Source: Hevea brasiliensis
Lineage: Eukaryota; Streptophyta; Magnoliopsida; Malpighiales; Euphorbiaceae
Direction: 5' to 3'
Assembly (NCBI RefSeq): GCF_030052815.1
Contig: NC_079501.1
Span: 78,698,979 to 78,762,978 of the forward strand
DNA length: 64,000 bases
The first letter of the stretch is position 1, and every line of letters starts with the position of its first letter. The position numbers and the translations under genes are program-made. The notes beneath the pieces were generated by a model, which searched no databases, was not told where the DNA came from, and worked only from the letters and a program-made list of their open reading frames with translations. Of the stretch, positions 34,840 to 47,092 are shown in pieces.

Positions 34840-36268
34840 TTCTTAAAACAATTTAGGTTTTAAGTAATTTAATTTCAAATTATTAATTTTAAAAAAGAAT
34901 GTCTCTTTTTTTTTTTAAAAAAAATGAGGCTTTTAAGTTTGATAATAAATAATTCATAGGCAAAACCATAAGGCAATTAAAAATATAAATCTTGAATTAT
35001 TTGCAAAAAATTAAATTTTACATTAAAAGTAAAGAAAAATAAAATCTGAACATTGAATCCTTTGCTGAAAATTAAATGTACTTGAAATTAAATCTTATTT
35101 GAAAATAAAAGGGGAGGTAAAAAAATAAACTTGCAATTTAAATTGTACTAAAATTAAATATATTTTTCTTTTTCTTCTTTATTGATTTTGTCACATTGTC
35201 AAAGTAAAAGCCATTTCACTTTACTTTGTTTTATTTTATTAAGCCATTTCATTTTTCTTAAATAAAACCAGTATTTTTCAACGAGTACAAGTGTTTAGGT
35301 TTTATTGAGAAAACATGTGATAAAATAGGTTTTAACCAAAATTTATTTATCATTTTTATAGAAAATAATTCAAAAGTTTTATATTAATTTTCTTTTTAAG
35401 TAGAAGAAATAAATTTATTTTTATTAAAATAGAGTCGGAGGTAATATTGTAAGGTCATGCACATGATTTATTTCCTTTTATTAAATTCTTCCCTCCTCAA
35501 AATTAGGGCATTAATTTCAAAAAAGGCATCATCTAGTTCCTAGAGATTTTTAATGAACAATGAGGACTCTTAGTTTACCTATCATTAATCTTATTATTAA
35601 TACCAAAATAATAGAGGGTGTAATCTGTGACATAAAAGAAAGCATACATGTTACCTATATGATTAAAAATAATTTAAAATTGAATTAACATGGCCTCAGA
35701 TTTCTACTCTCTCCGATTGAGACTTCAATTCAAAAGAAGTTTGTCAATTAATACCCAGAGAGTTTGATTTATTAATAAGGACTCTCAATTAACAAATCAA
35801 AGTTCCCTTATCGGTATAATTAATTGTCAATCTTTACCCATATTAATTCAATTTAATAAATTATTAACACATTTGATACGTTTATTACTTGTATATTTAC
35901 TGAAAATCCGATAAAGTTTCTTCTAAAAACTGGATATGTTCCAATTTTCAACAGAGCTCAACCTACATAAAACTTGTCATCTAGGCCTTCACATCTATTC
36001 ACACACCTCCTTTCTTAGCACAAATATATATATATATATATAAAAGAATGTTCTACTACCAGAGTCCTAAATTCTAAGTTAGGTCTCAAGTAAAGAACAA
36101 TTAAATGTTTATATTCTACTAATTAAATTACTATTCTACTTTTATATTTAATTACTTAATTAAAGAGATATTTTTAGATCATGTTTAAAATTAAGATCAA
36201 TATTTATGTAGAATTATTCTATAAGTGAGAAAGCAAAATTTAAAATCAATTTTGAAAGGATGGTGGGT
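34835..36268. repeat. 1.4-kb dispersed direct repeat, copy 1
   Basis: Collinear with 43600-45027 from TATATTTCTTAAAACAATTT to GGATGGTGGGTA, with small indels and substitutions. Examples are the AGGTAATATTGTAAGGTCATG block at 35431 and 44220 and the TCTACTCTCTCCGATTGAG block at 35703 and 44470. It is non-coding and both copies point the same way. It is probably LTR or internal non-coding DNA of a Tat-like gypsy element, inferred from neighbours, not proven. Confidence 0.85.
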
Positions 36269-36335
36269 ATGGGTAAAAGGAAATTTTCTCAAAACAAAAC
36301 AACGAATAAAGGCTTTAAATTAAAATTTTGGAAAA

Positions 36336-36468
36336 GATTTAAAAAAGGATTCTCTCTTGAACAAAAAATAGGAGAATGTTATATTTATTAAAATTTTGGT
36401 ATAGTTTCAAAGAAAGACTTTCCCTTGAACCCAAGAACATGAAAAGGTTGTTTTTATTTATTTATTTT

Positions 36469-36521
<53 letters not shown>

Positions 36522-37022
36522 AATTTAGGGAGGGTCTAAGGAAGAACTATCCCTTAAACCTAAGAGCATAAAAAATATATAAATATAGGATTTTGGGAAG
36601 GGTTCAAGGAAGGACTCTCCCTTGAACATAAAAGAGTATGTTTAAATAAAAATAGGATTCTAAAGGTTCAAGGAAGGATTCTTCTTTGAACCCAAGAGCG
36701 TAAAAGGTTATGTTTGAGTAATATTTTGAATAACTTAAGACAAACTTGTTGTTAAACCAGGATTGTATACTTTATTTATTTATTTATTTTTTTAAAATTG
36801 AATGGTTTAAGGAAAACTTGCCATTAAACAAAAATTATATATTTTAATTTTGAGTGAATGGTTTAAGGCAAACTTGTCGTTAAACTCAAAAAAGTATTTT
36901 GATTCTTTTTTTTTTAATCTTATTTAAAATTTTTTTAATGGTTTAAGATAAATTAGCCATTAAACCAAAATTTGTATTTCAATTCCAAGTATAATAGTTA
37001 AAGGGCTACTCCCTCAACCACT
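36336..37022. repeat. Row of about ten imperfect hairpin units
   Basis: Units of about 27 bases, each an inverted repeat, recur roughly every 56-80 bases. Type 1 is GGTTCAAGG...CCTTGAAC at about 36404, 36532, 36601 and 36665, with a weak first copy near 36336. Type 2 is GGTTTAAG...TTAAACC at about 36732, 36804, 36860 and 36940. A diverged last copy lies near 36998. A (TA)n run enlarges the spacer after the second unit. Units often continue CCAAGAGCATAAAA. The row follows the 1.4-kb repeat directly. Confidence 0.8.
36474..36518. repeat. (TA)n microsatellite within the hairpin row
   Basis: About 22 TA units between the second and third hairpin unit. Confidence 0.95.
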
Positions 37023-37259
37023 CAAAACTTCATCATTAAAGATAACCAAATAACACTTTAAGAACCAAATTAATTTAATTTATTGAGAAAAAGAAATTAT
37101 TAAAATAAGGCTAAATAATTAAATTGATAATTAGATTAAAATTGTTAAATTGAATTAATAGGGTCTCAATTAAATTTATCCCAAAATGGTGGCCTAATTT
37201 AAGATAAATTTTCAATTAAAATTCATATTAATTTAATTGTAGAATTATTATAATTATTA

Positions 37260-38640
37260 TTAGCATTTACATATAAGACAAGACAAACAATGAAATAAAA
37301 GTACCTTTTCTTTAATAATTCCTATTACAATTTTAAAGCAGCCACAGCAGAATGTTAAAGTTTGAAAAAAAAAAAAAGCATCACATGTCTCCTTAAATAA
37401 CCATTTAGCATACTGATACACCTTTAAAGCAGATGTAAAATGTAAGTGCAAAGATGAATCTATAAGCTTAAATATTACAATCATAAATGTCATGATATTA
37501 AGGTGTCTCCTATGGTTATTACACATCAAAGCCTTAGTATTCACAAATATTTCACCCCTTGGGTCTTATTAGCAAGGAGGCACTGTTGATACAAAACATC
37601 TAGACTAATTGTTAAGTTTCACTAAAAATATCAGAAAACGAAACAACATTACAGTTGATTATCTTCTTAATAAATAAACTACCCAACTTTCATTCATATT
37701 CCCAATTGCATTTTTAGTATTCTTTCCCAATGAGCCAACAGAGCATGGCTTCAAGTTTTCAAAATAACAGAAGCACAAGCACTGGAATGCAGTTATAAGC
37801 ACATAGCACTAATAAGGAATTATAGAGACCCATAGGCAAAAATCATGCTAAATCAATTAAATGATTATGAATGAATCTCTAAAATTACCAATGAAATCAA
37901 GTTCCAAATATTCAATCCTAAAGCTAGAACAACACAAAATTTCATTCTCAGATTAACAATATTAAGCCACATTAGAGACGTTCACAATATATACTCATCC
38001 ACAAAAAATTGTTTAATAGGGATTCATGGAATAAAAATGAAATCCATTTTTATTAACCAAACACAACCAGAAAATCAGTATCCAAACGAGAGAAAAAAAA
38101 TGACTAGAAAAAAATTCAAAAGACATAATATTATCGTTTGATCTTTACTTGCAACACAAAAGACAACTTGGAATGAAGAACACGATGTTACGAATCTGAA
38201 TCTGAACCAAAATAGTGCTTTGGGACACAATTCGAATCAAACTTCATCAAAGATCTGTTGCTACTTTGTTCTGTGCAAAAATGGATTTGTTGCTTTTAGA
38301 AAAAAGAGGGAAAAATGAGGTGATGAACTGATTGGGTTTGTTGATTTTGTGGGGAGAAATGCATTAAAGATCAAAAGGAAACTGATTTTGATAAAAGACT
38401 TCATTTAAGAGTGAAAACTGATTTTTGATTGAAGACTGCGTTCAAGAGTGGTGTTGGGCAGAGAATGAGAAGAGAACGAGAGAGTGTAAAACAACAATGA
38501 TAGAAACGTTTTGGACTTCTGTTCTTTATATATATATATATATATGCTCAAAGAAGACCACTTTTCTAAAACTTCCTCCTTTTGTAGCAACAATTGGGTA
38601 TTTATAGAGGGTTGAAAACCCTAAAAAAAAGAGTGGATTT
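37260..38640 (-). mobile_element. LTR-like sequence with minus-strand promoter and leader
   Basis: On the minus strand a TATA box (CTATAAATA, plus 38599-38607) is followed by a CT-rich leader-like stretch (ACTCTCTCGTTCTCTTCTC near plus 38490-38470) and then non-coding DNA without frames. This order (TATA, pyrimidine-rich leader, no ORF) is typical of LTR R-U5 regions of Tat-like gypsy elements but also of host promoters. No TG...CA ends were found. The assignment is an inference from the repeat-rich setting. Confidence 0.45.
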
Positions 38641-39175
38641 AAGGAGAGAAAATGGAGAGTTGGGATTTAAAAGTACAAAATTTCTTTTTATTTTTTTTTT
38701 TTCAAAAATCTGAAATCTAATGGTCAAGAATTAAAGAGATAAAAGATCAAAAGTTTAGATTAAATTAGGACTATTTTGTTTTCTTTCTTTTTAATCCAAG
38801 GGTCAAGAATCCAACCTTACAAATGGTTGAAATTAAATCAATGGTTGAAATTAAATTGTACAAAATTTATCTTCTTTACTTTAACTAATTTTAGTAATCG
38901 TTGATTTAAGTAATCAATGATTTAAGTAATCGTTGTTCTGATTACAATCTAAGAGGCATCATACCTTTATCCACGAATAAAGTGATGACAAATAAAAGCA
39001 AGGGAGAAGAAAGTATGTCCCTTTTGTCTTAACAATGGGATAATCCTAACATTGGCCAAATGTTATCTAACAGAATGGCTCTATCCTCAAAAGTGGTTTG
39101 CTATGGCTTTTGATTAATGTGCTACTTTAGCTTGAGGGCTTATTTGCTAAGGTTTAAAAGGTTCCCAAATTATCC
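38641..39175. other. Non-coding flank of the solo LTR
   Basis: Contains repeated AATGGT(T/C)(G/A)A-type words (near 38720, 38824 and 38841) and TAAGTAATC(G/A)(T/A)TGATT repeats at 38892-38935. A resembling block lies near 60437-60700, suggesting the same element family. No gene is seen. Confidence 0.45.
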
Positions 39176-39180
39176 CTACT

Positions 39181-42100
39181 TGTCACACCTTACCCCTCTG
39201 TAAGGCATAACATGATCCCGTAGAATACCTAATGAACTACCGAACTTCACCTATCGATAACTCATTAAGTACCCTACAAGAGATTTTAAAATAATTTTCT
39301 TACTTTTATAAGCTGTGAGCATTTTCTAATAGATATTAAAATCATTTATTCAAAGTTCTAAAACTAGTAAAAATTTTTGTTCCATTTTATTTTTCCGCAA
39401 ATTTTATAAAAATTTCGGCAGAATGCCGTCTGTATTTTGAGAAAACAGTTCTTCAAATAACTGTAAAAAGCACTTTCAATGATTTATCTCAATAACTTCA
39501 TCAATTCCACAACCATCCCAACCAATTTCAACATCATTTCTCAATTTCCAAAATTCAACAATCATCAAAATACCATTAATCAATTTCATTCAATTTAAAA
39601 CAAAATACTTCCATTCATATTTCATTAATTTTCATACATTGCATACATCAAAATAATTTTTACAATCAGGGTATAAAATATACCCTATAAACTTCAGGGT
39701 AGGTAGCTCTACAATCCTCAGCAGCTCACTCTGCTGCTCCTCTAGTCTCTATATCTGCGACAGTAATAACAGCCATCGCTGAGTACTATGACTCAGTGGT
39801 GCACAACATACTAAAATAATCTTTATGCGGAATTTAAATCATACTTATTCAAAAATTAAACTGAACATGAGATATAAATTTAAAACATGACTTATAAAAT
39901 TTTAATCCAAACAATTTCATTTCGAAAGTTTCAAAACAAATTTCATAAAAACACACAGTAATATCATGCTATTCAAAACAAATATCATCTCAATAGCCAG
40001 AGGCTAAGGAGAAGTCACAACACAAGGCTAGCTAGCTCAAATATATGGAAACCCATTCTTTTTCTTCTTCTACTGGCACACACCTCAACACTTCAGCCAG
40101 AGAAGGAATTAAAATTCGAAAGTAATTTCCCCCACTAGTCATGCTAGTGAGGTATTCAAATATATGGTCATGACACTGTGGTTTCAAAACTATCTTAATA
40201 ATTTACTAAACATTTGATGCCATTTCAAATATATACAATTAAACTTTCAACAATTTAAATTAAAAGCATAACAAATATTTCAAGACAATGATATCACAAT
40301 TCAATATTTCAATTCATTCAAAACGATGTGCAGAAGAAAATTTACAGAAATTCTATGTTGTGCACAAACCTTATACGAGTCGCTTCTTGGCCTTGACTCG
40401 ATCCCTCGGGTTCTTTCCCGGTATTCTTTTCCACTGAAACACATAGTTTCACAGTGTTTCAGTATCATAACTTATCATAAATCTAAAAATAAATTCAAAT
40501 TTACTTTTACCTAGCTTTAATATGCTAAACTTGGCGTTCTTTAAAATTTGTATTTCGAGGTTACTATTCAATACACTATTCAAGTCAATTTGTTGACTTT
40601 CTAATGCTTAATAGGTATGGAAATTCTAATTTCACCCACATACCATATTTTAGTTACCTAACTTGTTGGTTTTGGTTGTTTTCTCAATTTTTAAGTCCTT
40701 TAGGCAAAATTGCAAAATTTCAGTTTTGGTGTCCTATTTTGCACTGTTCTATTGGTCATGTTGCTGTTAGAATTTGGCTAAGTTTTCTTCATAGAAATTG
40801 TTCCTTATTGTCTTAAATTTATTCTCCTTTTTGAATCACCCCAATTGGAGTTTTTTAGCTCAAGTTATAGCCATTTGAATCATGGCTGCTAGATTGGCCT
40901 AACCCAGATTTCTGGGCACCAAAACTGGTTCTGGCAGTTTTAAGTCACCAATTTTGGGTGGCTAAATGACTTGGTTAAGGGCATAATTTGGGTTTTTATT
41001 CTTCATGAAAGTTTTAGGTCTATATCTCAGCTTTCTACTGGTAAACTTTTAGGTCATTTAAACCTGCCTAGCCCAAGTTATAGCCAAATGAACAAACACT
41101 ATTCATTTAGTCATTTTTGTACAGGTTAGATTGCCTAATCCAGATTTGGTCAATTTGTTCACTAGGTTTTAGTCACTTTTTGGGCATGATTCCTAAATGA
41201 AAAATGTGTCATTTTGTGCTAGCTTCATTCCTAATGTGCCTCACACCAATTAGGCTTGTAAATTTTCAGTTTTGATCCCTGAAAGGGACCTTGGTCATGC
41301 TGCCTGCATAATGCCCACATCCAATCTGAATCTAAACCTAATTCTAACACTTCCAACATACCTCAATTGGTCACAAATGACCATTTATCAACTCCAACAA
41401 GGTCAAACACATCATTTAACAATTTCTCACATTTTTGTCTTACAAACCCTAGGTGCCAAAACCCTAACTACAGTAATTGTTACATTTAACTAATTCAAAG
41501 CATACTAACATCACTCCATCACTCAATTATGCTTATCTACACTATTAATTCAAGCAAATTCATATATTACCATGGCAAACCCTAGCTGACCAAAATCCAT
41601 GACTAGTCCTCCACACTTATTTTTATTTCATTTTAAACATATTTCTAAGTTCTTTATGCTATAAATACATTGATTAAACTAAAAGGTTGAAGTTTGCTTA
41701 CTAACCTTATGCAGAATTTCCTTTTCCTTCCAATCTCTTCCTTTCTTTTTTTCTTTCTTCTTTAAGCTCCTCTTCTAGTTGCCAAAATAAGTTTTATCTA
41801 TGGTAGACTATTTTTTTATGGTGGGATTTTGAGATTGCAAGCTCAAAGATGAGCTTTAATGGAGTTTTGTGGAGAGGGAGAGGTGAGAGAGGGACGACAA
41901 CTTGAAGATGAAGACCTTTTTTTTTGTTTTCTTTTCTTTTCTTTTCTTTTATGAATTTATCCTTTAGGAAGACCATAAATTAAATTAATTAAATTTTAAT
42001 TATAATATTTATTGCATCATGCATGATGTCATCACTTTTCACTTTTTCATTTTTTTTTCTATTTATTTTTTTATTAGTTCTTTAATTTAATTCCCGATTC

Positions 42101-42580
42101 TGAAATTTTCTTTTCTCCAATTTTATTTGACAGTTAGGTCAGGAGTCAGCTCTAGGGGTCAATTGACCAAATTGCCCCTCGTCGGTTCGATCCGGTTTGC
42201 TAGTTATTTGATATTTCTTTCGGATCCCTGACTTAATTATTTGATCGGCTTAACAATTCTTTTTCGTGATTTTCTCTTTTCCACTGTGTTCGCAATAGTC
42301 CTAAGGACCGCGGCGTTACATTTTATAGTTCGAAATTTGAGTTTAAATCGATCTCGCAATCCTTCCCGAGAAGGTCACCCATCGCTGTGACTCTCGGCTC
42401 GTTTAACTTCTGATGTTCTATTTTTCTTATTTATACTTAACTAATTGACAATTTCTAATTATTTGTGTTTAGGGCTTATCTAGTTGTTTTAGATGTGGTT
42501 CTAATCCCATTAATTATCTGGACTGACACCGGTCACCGGAATAGTGAAATATATCAGACTATACAATTAGGGGTGTTACA
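39181..42580 (-). mobile_element. Solo LTR, family A, minus strand
   Basis: TGTCACACC at the left and GGGGTGTTACA at the right, flanked by CTACT on both sides (39176-39180 and 42581-42585), a perfect TSD. It is 3400 bp, collinear with the LTRs at 1412 and 10941. Two AGTTATAGCC cores (near 40861 and 41074) form a 213-base repeat. There is no internal domain, so it arose by LTR-LTR recombination. Confidence 0.93.
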
Positions 42581-42585
42581 CTACT

Positions 42586-43518
42586 ATAAACAGTAGAGCC
42601 TCATTTTTTTACCATGATACTGATAGGGAGACCCACAAGTATCACAATGAATGAAATAAGTTCCAATCTGAGTGGAAGTCCCCACAAATACTGATAGGGA
42701 AACCCACGGGTATCACTACATGACTTCCTCCTACTTCCTAAAGGGTAAAATAGCCTGGGTATAGGGCTCAAGTGTATAAGGACATTGTGCAAATGTTAGG
42801 TATGTGAAGGGACATACTAACCTCTTCCCTTTTAGGGGAAACCAAAAGTACACACCACCAATCCATCATGAAGGCAAACATCCAAACAACAATCATATAA
42901 TAGAATAGTTGGTAATAAAGAAAGGCAAAAGAATCATGGTAATAATTTATGCAGTTAAAAAATATATTAAATTTGATCAAACACAGGAAAGCTCGATATT
43001 TCATAAGTTAAACTCCATAATTATTGATATTATCTTATACGAGCACAAGATAAATCCACCTTTGGACCTTTAGACAAGAAGTTTTGGTTAGATTTCCCTA
43101 GTGGAGTGGCCAAGCTATTGCAAGGGTCTTATGATTGCTAGGCAATTCTCACTGAAGTGAAAAGTAAGGAGTCGTCACTTTAATTTTGAGGAAAAATTAA
43201 AGAAAACCTTTTAATTTTTAAAATTTAGAAAAGAATGTTTTTTACTTTTAATCCAAAGATCCAGGGTTTGAGGTTCTTATACGTGTGGGGAAGGTTTCAA
43301 GCACCCCACATCGTCAATTAATAAGTTAGGTAGATTTAAAAGTGTGTTTACAATAATTTAATGCCTATAATTTTATTAGAGTTTAAATTATGATATTGGT
43401 TCCTTACATTTGCCCTATAAAAGATAAAATGCATAAAAGTAAGAGCGCTAAATGTTTCACTACTAAGGTAAGTCAAATACAAAGTAAGTGAGATGGCCCT
43501 AAAAGTGAGTTTGGACTC

Positions 43519-43519
<1 letters not shown>
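42586..43519. mobile_element. Tat-like gypsy non-coding sequence
   Basis: The block AAGGAGTCGTCACTTTAATTT near 43168, followed by a CCAGGGTTTGAGG and ACGTGTGGGGAAGG stretch near 43260-43290 and CACCCCACATCG near 43302, is a pattern I associate with Tat/Ogre-like plant LTR elements. Two direct repeats of the type CTGATAGGGA(G/A)ACCCAC lie near 42619 and 42691. There is no frame. The piece joins the flank at 39175 once the solo LTR is removed. Confidence 0.5.

Positions 43520-43585
<66 letters not shown>
43520..43585. repeat. (ATT)n microsatellite
   Basis: About 22 ATT units, just before copy 2 of the 1.4-kb repeat. Confidence 0.95.
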
Positions 43586-43599
43586 TTATCTATTTTATT

Positions 43600-45027
43600 T
43601 ATATATGCATATATATTTCTTAAAACAATTTAGGTTTTAAGTAATTTAATTTGAAATTATTAATTTTAAAAAAAGAATGTCTCTTTTTTTTTTTTTTTAA
43701 AAAAATGAGGCTTACAAGTTTGACAATAAAAAATTCATGAGCAAAACTATAAGGTAATTAAAAATATAAATCTTGAATTATTTGTGATAAATTAAATTTT
43801 GCATTAAAAGTAAAGAAAAATAAAAAGTGAACATTGAATCCTTTGCTGAAAATTAAATGTACTTGGAATTAAATCTTGTTTGAAAAAAAAAAGGGAGGAA
43901 AAAAAAAAAACTTGCAATTTAAATTTTACTAAAATTAAATATATTTTTCTTTTTCTTCTTTATTGTTTTTGTCACATTGTCAAAAGTAGAAGTCATTTCA
44001 TTTTACTTTATTTTATTTACTAAGCTATTTCATTTTTCTTAAAAAAAATGAGTATTTTCTAGTGAGTACAAGTGTTTAGATTTTATTGAGAAAATATGTG
44101 ATAAAATAGGTTTTAAGCAAAATTTATTTATCATTTTTATAGAAAATGATTCAAAAGTTTTATATTAATTTTCTTTTTAATTAGAAGAAACACATTTATT
44201 TTTATTAAAATGGAGTAGGAGGTAATATTGTAAGGTCATGCACATGATTTATTTTCTTTTATTCCTCCCTCCTCAAAATTAGGACTCTAATTTCGAAAAA
44301 AACATTATTTGATTCCTAGAGATTTCTAGTGAGCAATGATAACTCTTAGCTTACCCATCATTAATCTCATCATCGGTGCTCAAATAACAGAGGGTATCAC
44401 GTGTGACATAAAAGAAAGCATTCATGTTACCTATATAATTAAAAATAACTTAACATGGCCTTGGATTTCTACTCCCTCCGATTGAGACTTTAATTCAAAA
44501 GAAGTTTGTTAATTAATACCTAGAGAGTTTGATTCATTAATAAGGACTATAAGTTAACAAATCAAAGTCCCATCATCAGTATAATCAACTGTCAATCCTT
44601 ACCCATATTAATTCAGTTTAATAAATTATTAACACATCTGATATATTTATTAATTATAGATTTACCGAAAATCCGGTAGAGTTTTCCCTAAAAATTGGAT
44701 ATGTTCCAATTTTCAACAAAGCTCAACCTGCATAAAAATTGCATCCTAGCTTGCACATCTATTCATACATCTTCTTTCTTAACACAAACAAAATATATAA
44801 AAAAAGAATGTTCTACTAACAGAGTCCTAAATTCTAAGTTAGGTCTCAAGTAAAGAACAATTAAATGTTTATATTCTACTAATTAAATTACTATCCTACT
44901 TGTATATTTAATTACTTAATTAATAGAAATTTTTAGATCTTGTTTAAAATTAAGATCAATATTTATGTAGAATTATTCTAAAAGTGAGAAAGCAAAATTT
45001 AAAATCAATTTTGAAAGGATGGTGGGT
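43600..45027. repeat. 1.4-kb dispersed direct repeat, copy 2
   Basis: Same order and direction as 34835-36268. It ends at GGATGGTGGGTAAGTGAGTAA, where it joins a family C-like LTR, so the hairpin row that follows copy 1 is missing here. Confidence 0.85.
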
Positions 45028-46169
45028 AAGTGAGTAAAAACTAACAAATTACATCGTTATTTTTATTAAATTCATTCATATGAAATGCAGTAGTCAAATG
45101 AAGTTTCATAACACAAATAATTAAGATATGACCCTATATAATATGAAATGATGCATAGGATGCTCATTAATTTGGTTCACAGGTAAATAATTTCATTATT
45201 ATTATAAAGTGCTTATTCTATTCGCCTCTTGCAGCCTATCATACACTAGATTACATACCGTGGTCCTTTCCTCAATTGTAGTCCCTTGGGTCTCTCAAAT
45301 CTGATTCTATAAAAGATAGACCCTAATAAGTATGTTGGACCTCTACTAGACCCAACTTATATTCTGGCCTTGATTTTAGACTCTCTAGAACTATAAAAAT
45401 AGGTTTTGGAAGAATACAAATAAAAAAAGAAGTGTTAACAGTTTTAAGAGAGTTCAAAAGTCGAATATGCTTTCGATCCAAACCCTAATGAGGTTCATAG
45501 ATCTGAACCTCAAGAGTGTTTTGTGAGATTCAATGGCCAAACTTCAATGTTCGGCCATCAAACTTAGGTTTTGGCCTTGGGGTTCTTTAGGATTCCAAGT
45601 TTAGCTACTGAGCTTTTCAGGTTTGGCTAATAAAGCTAGGTATTCGTTGAATAGAAACCCGAATTTTAGTAACCAAAAAGCTTTCAAAACAACACAAAAC
45701 TTTGTCAAAAGGGTCCATAACATATTTTAACAACACACACTTATATTAGCAACTAATATAATAAAAAGAGACAAGAAATTCAACATGCATACACTATTTC
45801 CCAAAATTCATAGAAACCCAACCCATCATTACTAGATTTTCACATTCAAACTGACTAATCTTAAATGACCAAATTAGCATAGAAAAAGTAAAGCACATAA
45901 ACTTAGTAGCAAATGAGGTGGTTGTGAACAAAAAATCCCTTGCATGCAGCACATAATTTAACAAAAAATTTGAAATTTCATGAAAAGAACCATTTAACCC
46001 TTTTTGCCAAATTTGATATTTCATTGCCTAATTTAAAGGTTCTCACACGCAGAAGGGTAATCCAATTTTAGATTAACTTAACTAAACTTAAAAACCCAAC
46101 ACGCAATTAGAAATTTATTTATAGAATTTTTTCAAGAAGTGGAATTTCGATTTTTATCTTTACCCAACC

Positions 46170-46223
<54 letters not shown>

Positions 46224-46767
46224 TCAAATCACCTTTTGATTAAGTATTGGAAGTTCAGAGTGGAAAACTTAATCAATAAGACAAAATTGCATTATACTTT
46301 CATATACGAGCTTACTTTAAAACTTTATTACCCAAGAACTCAAACCTCTAAAGAACTTTAAAATAAAAAGACATGAAACTTGAACCTTGAAGATAAAAGC
46401 AAATAATGGTGGTGTTTCATAAGAGAGGAGTTGCTGGAGAAAGAAAATATAAGAGAAAGAGTTGAGGAGTGTAAAACTTTATTCATTTTCGGCTAAGTTG
46501 TGCCTTAATTACCCCTTATTGCCAAAGGATGTTCAACAACAAACTTCACTTTTTCTAGCTTACCTTGTGAAACTCAACATTTTAAAACCAAAACAAGAGA
46601 GTTATCATAAAATTGCATAATTGATATAGCAAGGAAACACAAACACACTTAGAAAGGGTTTCCTTTAATTCACATTCTTTGACAGTTCACCTTCGAAGAA
46701 GACCAAAATTTCTCCTGAAGCTTCCATTGATAGTTAGAACATGGCATTGAAGTAGGTGTGTGTTACA
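45028..46767 (-). mobile_element. Partial LTR, family C-like
   Basis: The start (GTGAGTAAAAACTAAC, ATTCATTCATATGAAATGCA) matches the interior of the C-like piece near 55777-55830. The stretch near 45285-45420 (CTATAAAAGATAGACC, AACTATAAAAATAGGTTTT) matches family C near 6830-6930. The putative right end is GTGTGTTACA at 46767. A (GA)n run lies inside. The left end is truncated against the 1.4-kb repeat, and no TSD was found. Confidence 0.6.
46171..46220. repeat. (GA)n microsatellite
   Basis: About 23 GA units, on the minus strand a CT-rich run inside the LTR-like piece. Confidence 0.95.
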
Positions 46768-47092
46768 CAAAGGGAGATAGGGCATCTATATAACAACTTG
46801 AACTATAAAATTCCATTAAATATTGGTTCCACGTTATCTTGCCTTGATGTTCTTGACTCACAATCACAAAGAGAAAACTAGGAGAAAAATTAAGTTTTTT
46901 TTTTCTTTTTTTTTTATCCAATATTTTCCCCCAACCTTATGTGATAGGGTTAGCTTTTCTCTTTTTTTTTTTTATTATTAATAGTGTTCAAACTCTATAA
47001 GTCCCTTTTTAAATACCAACACTATAACCTTAATTATTATAAAATAATATCCATATCCACTAATATGAGTATACACTGAGTTAACCCATTGG
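46768..47092. other. Unassigned spacer
   Basis: Mixed sequence with T-runs. No recognised element or frame. Confidence 0.5.
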
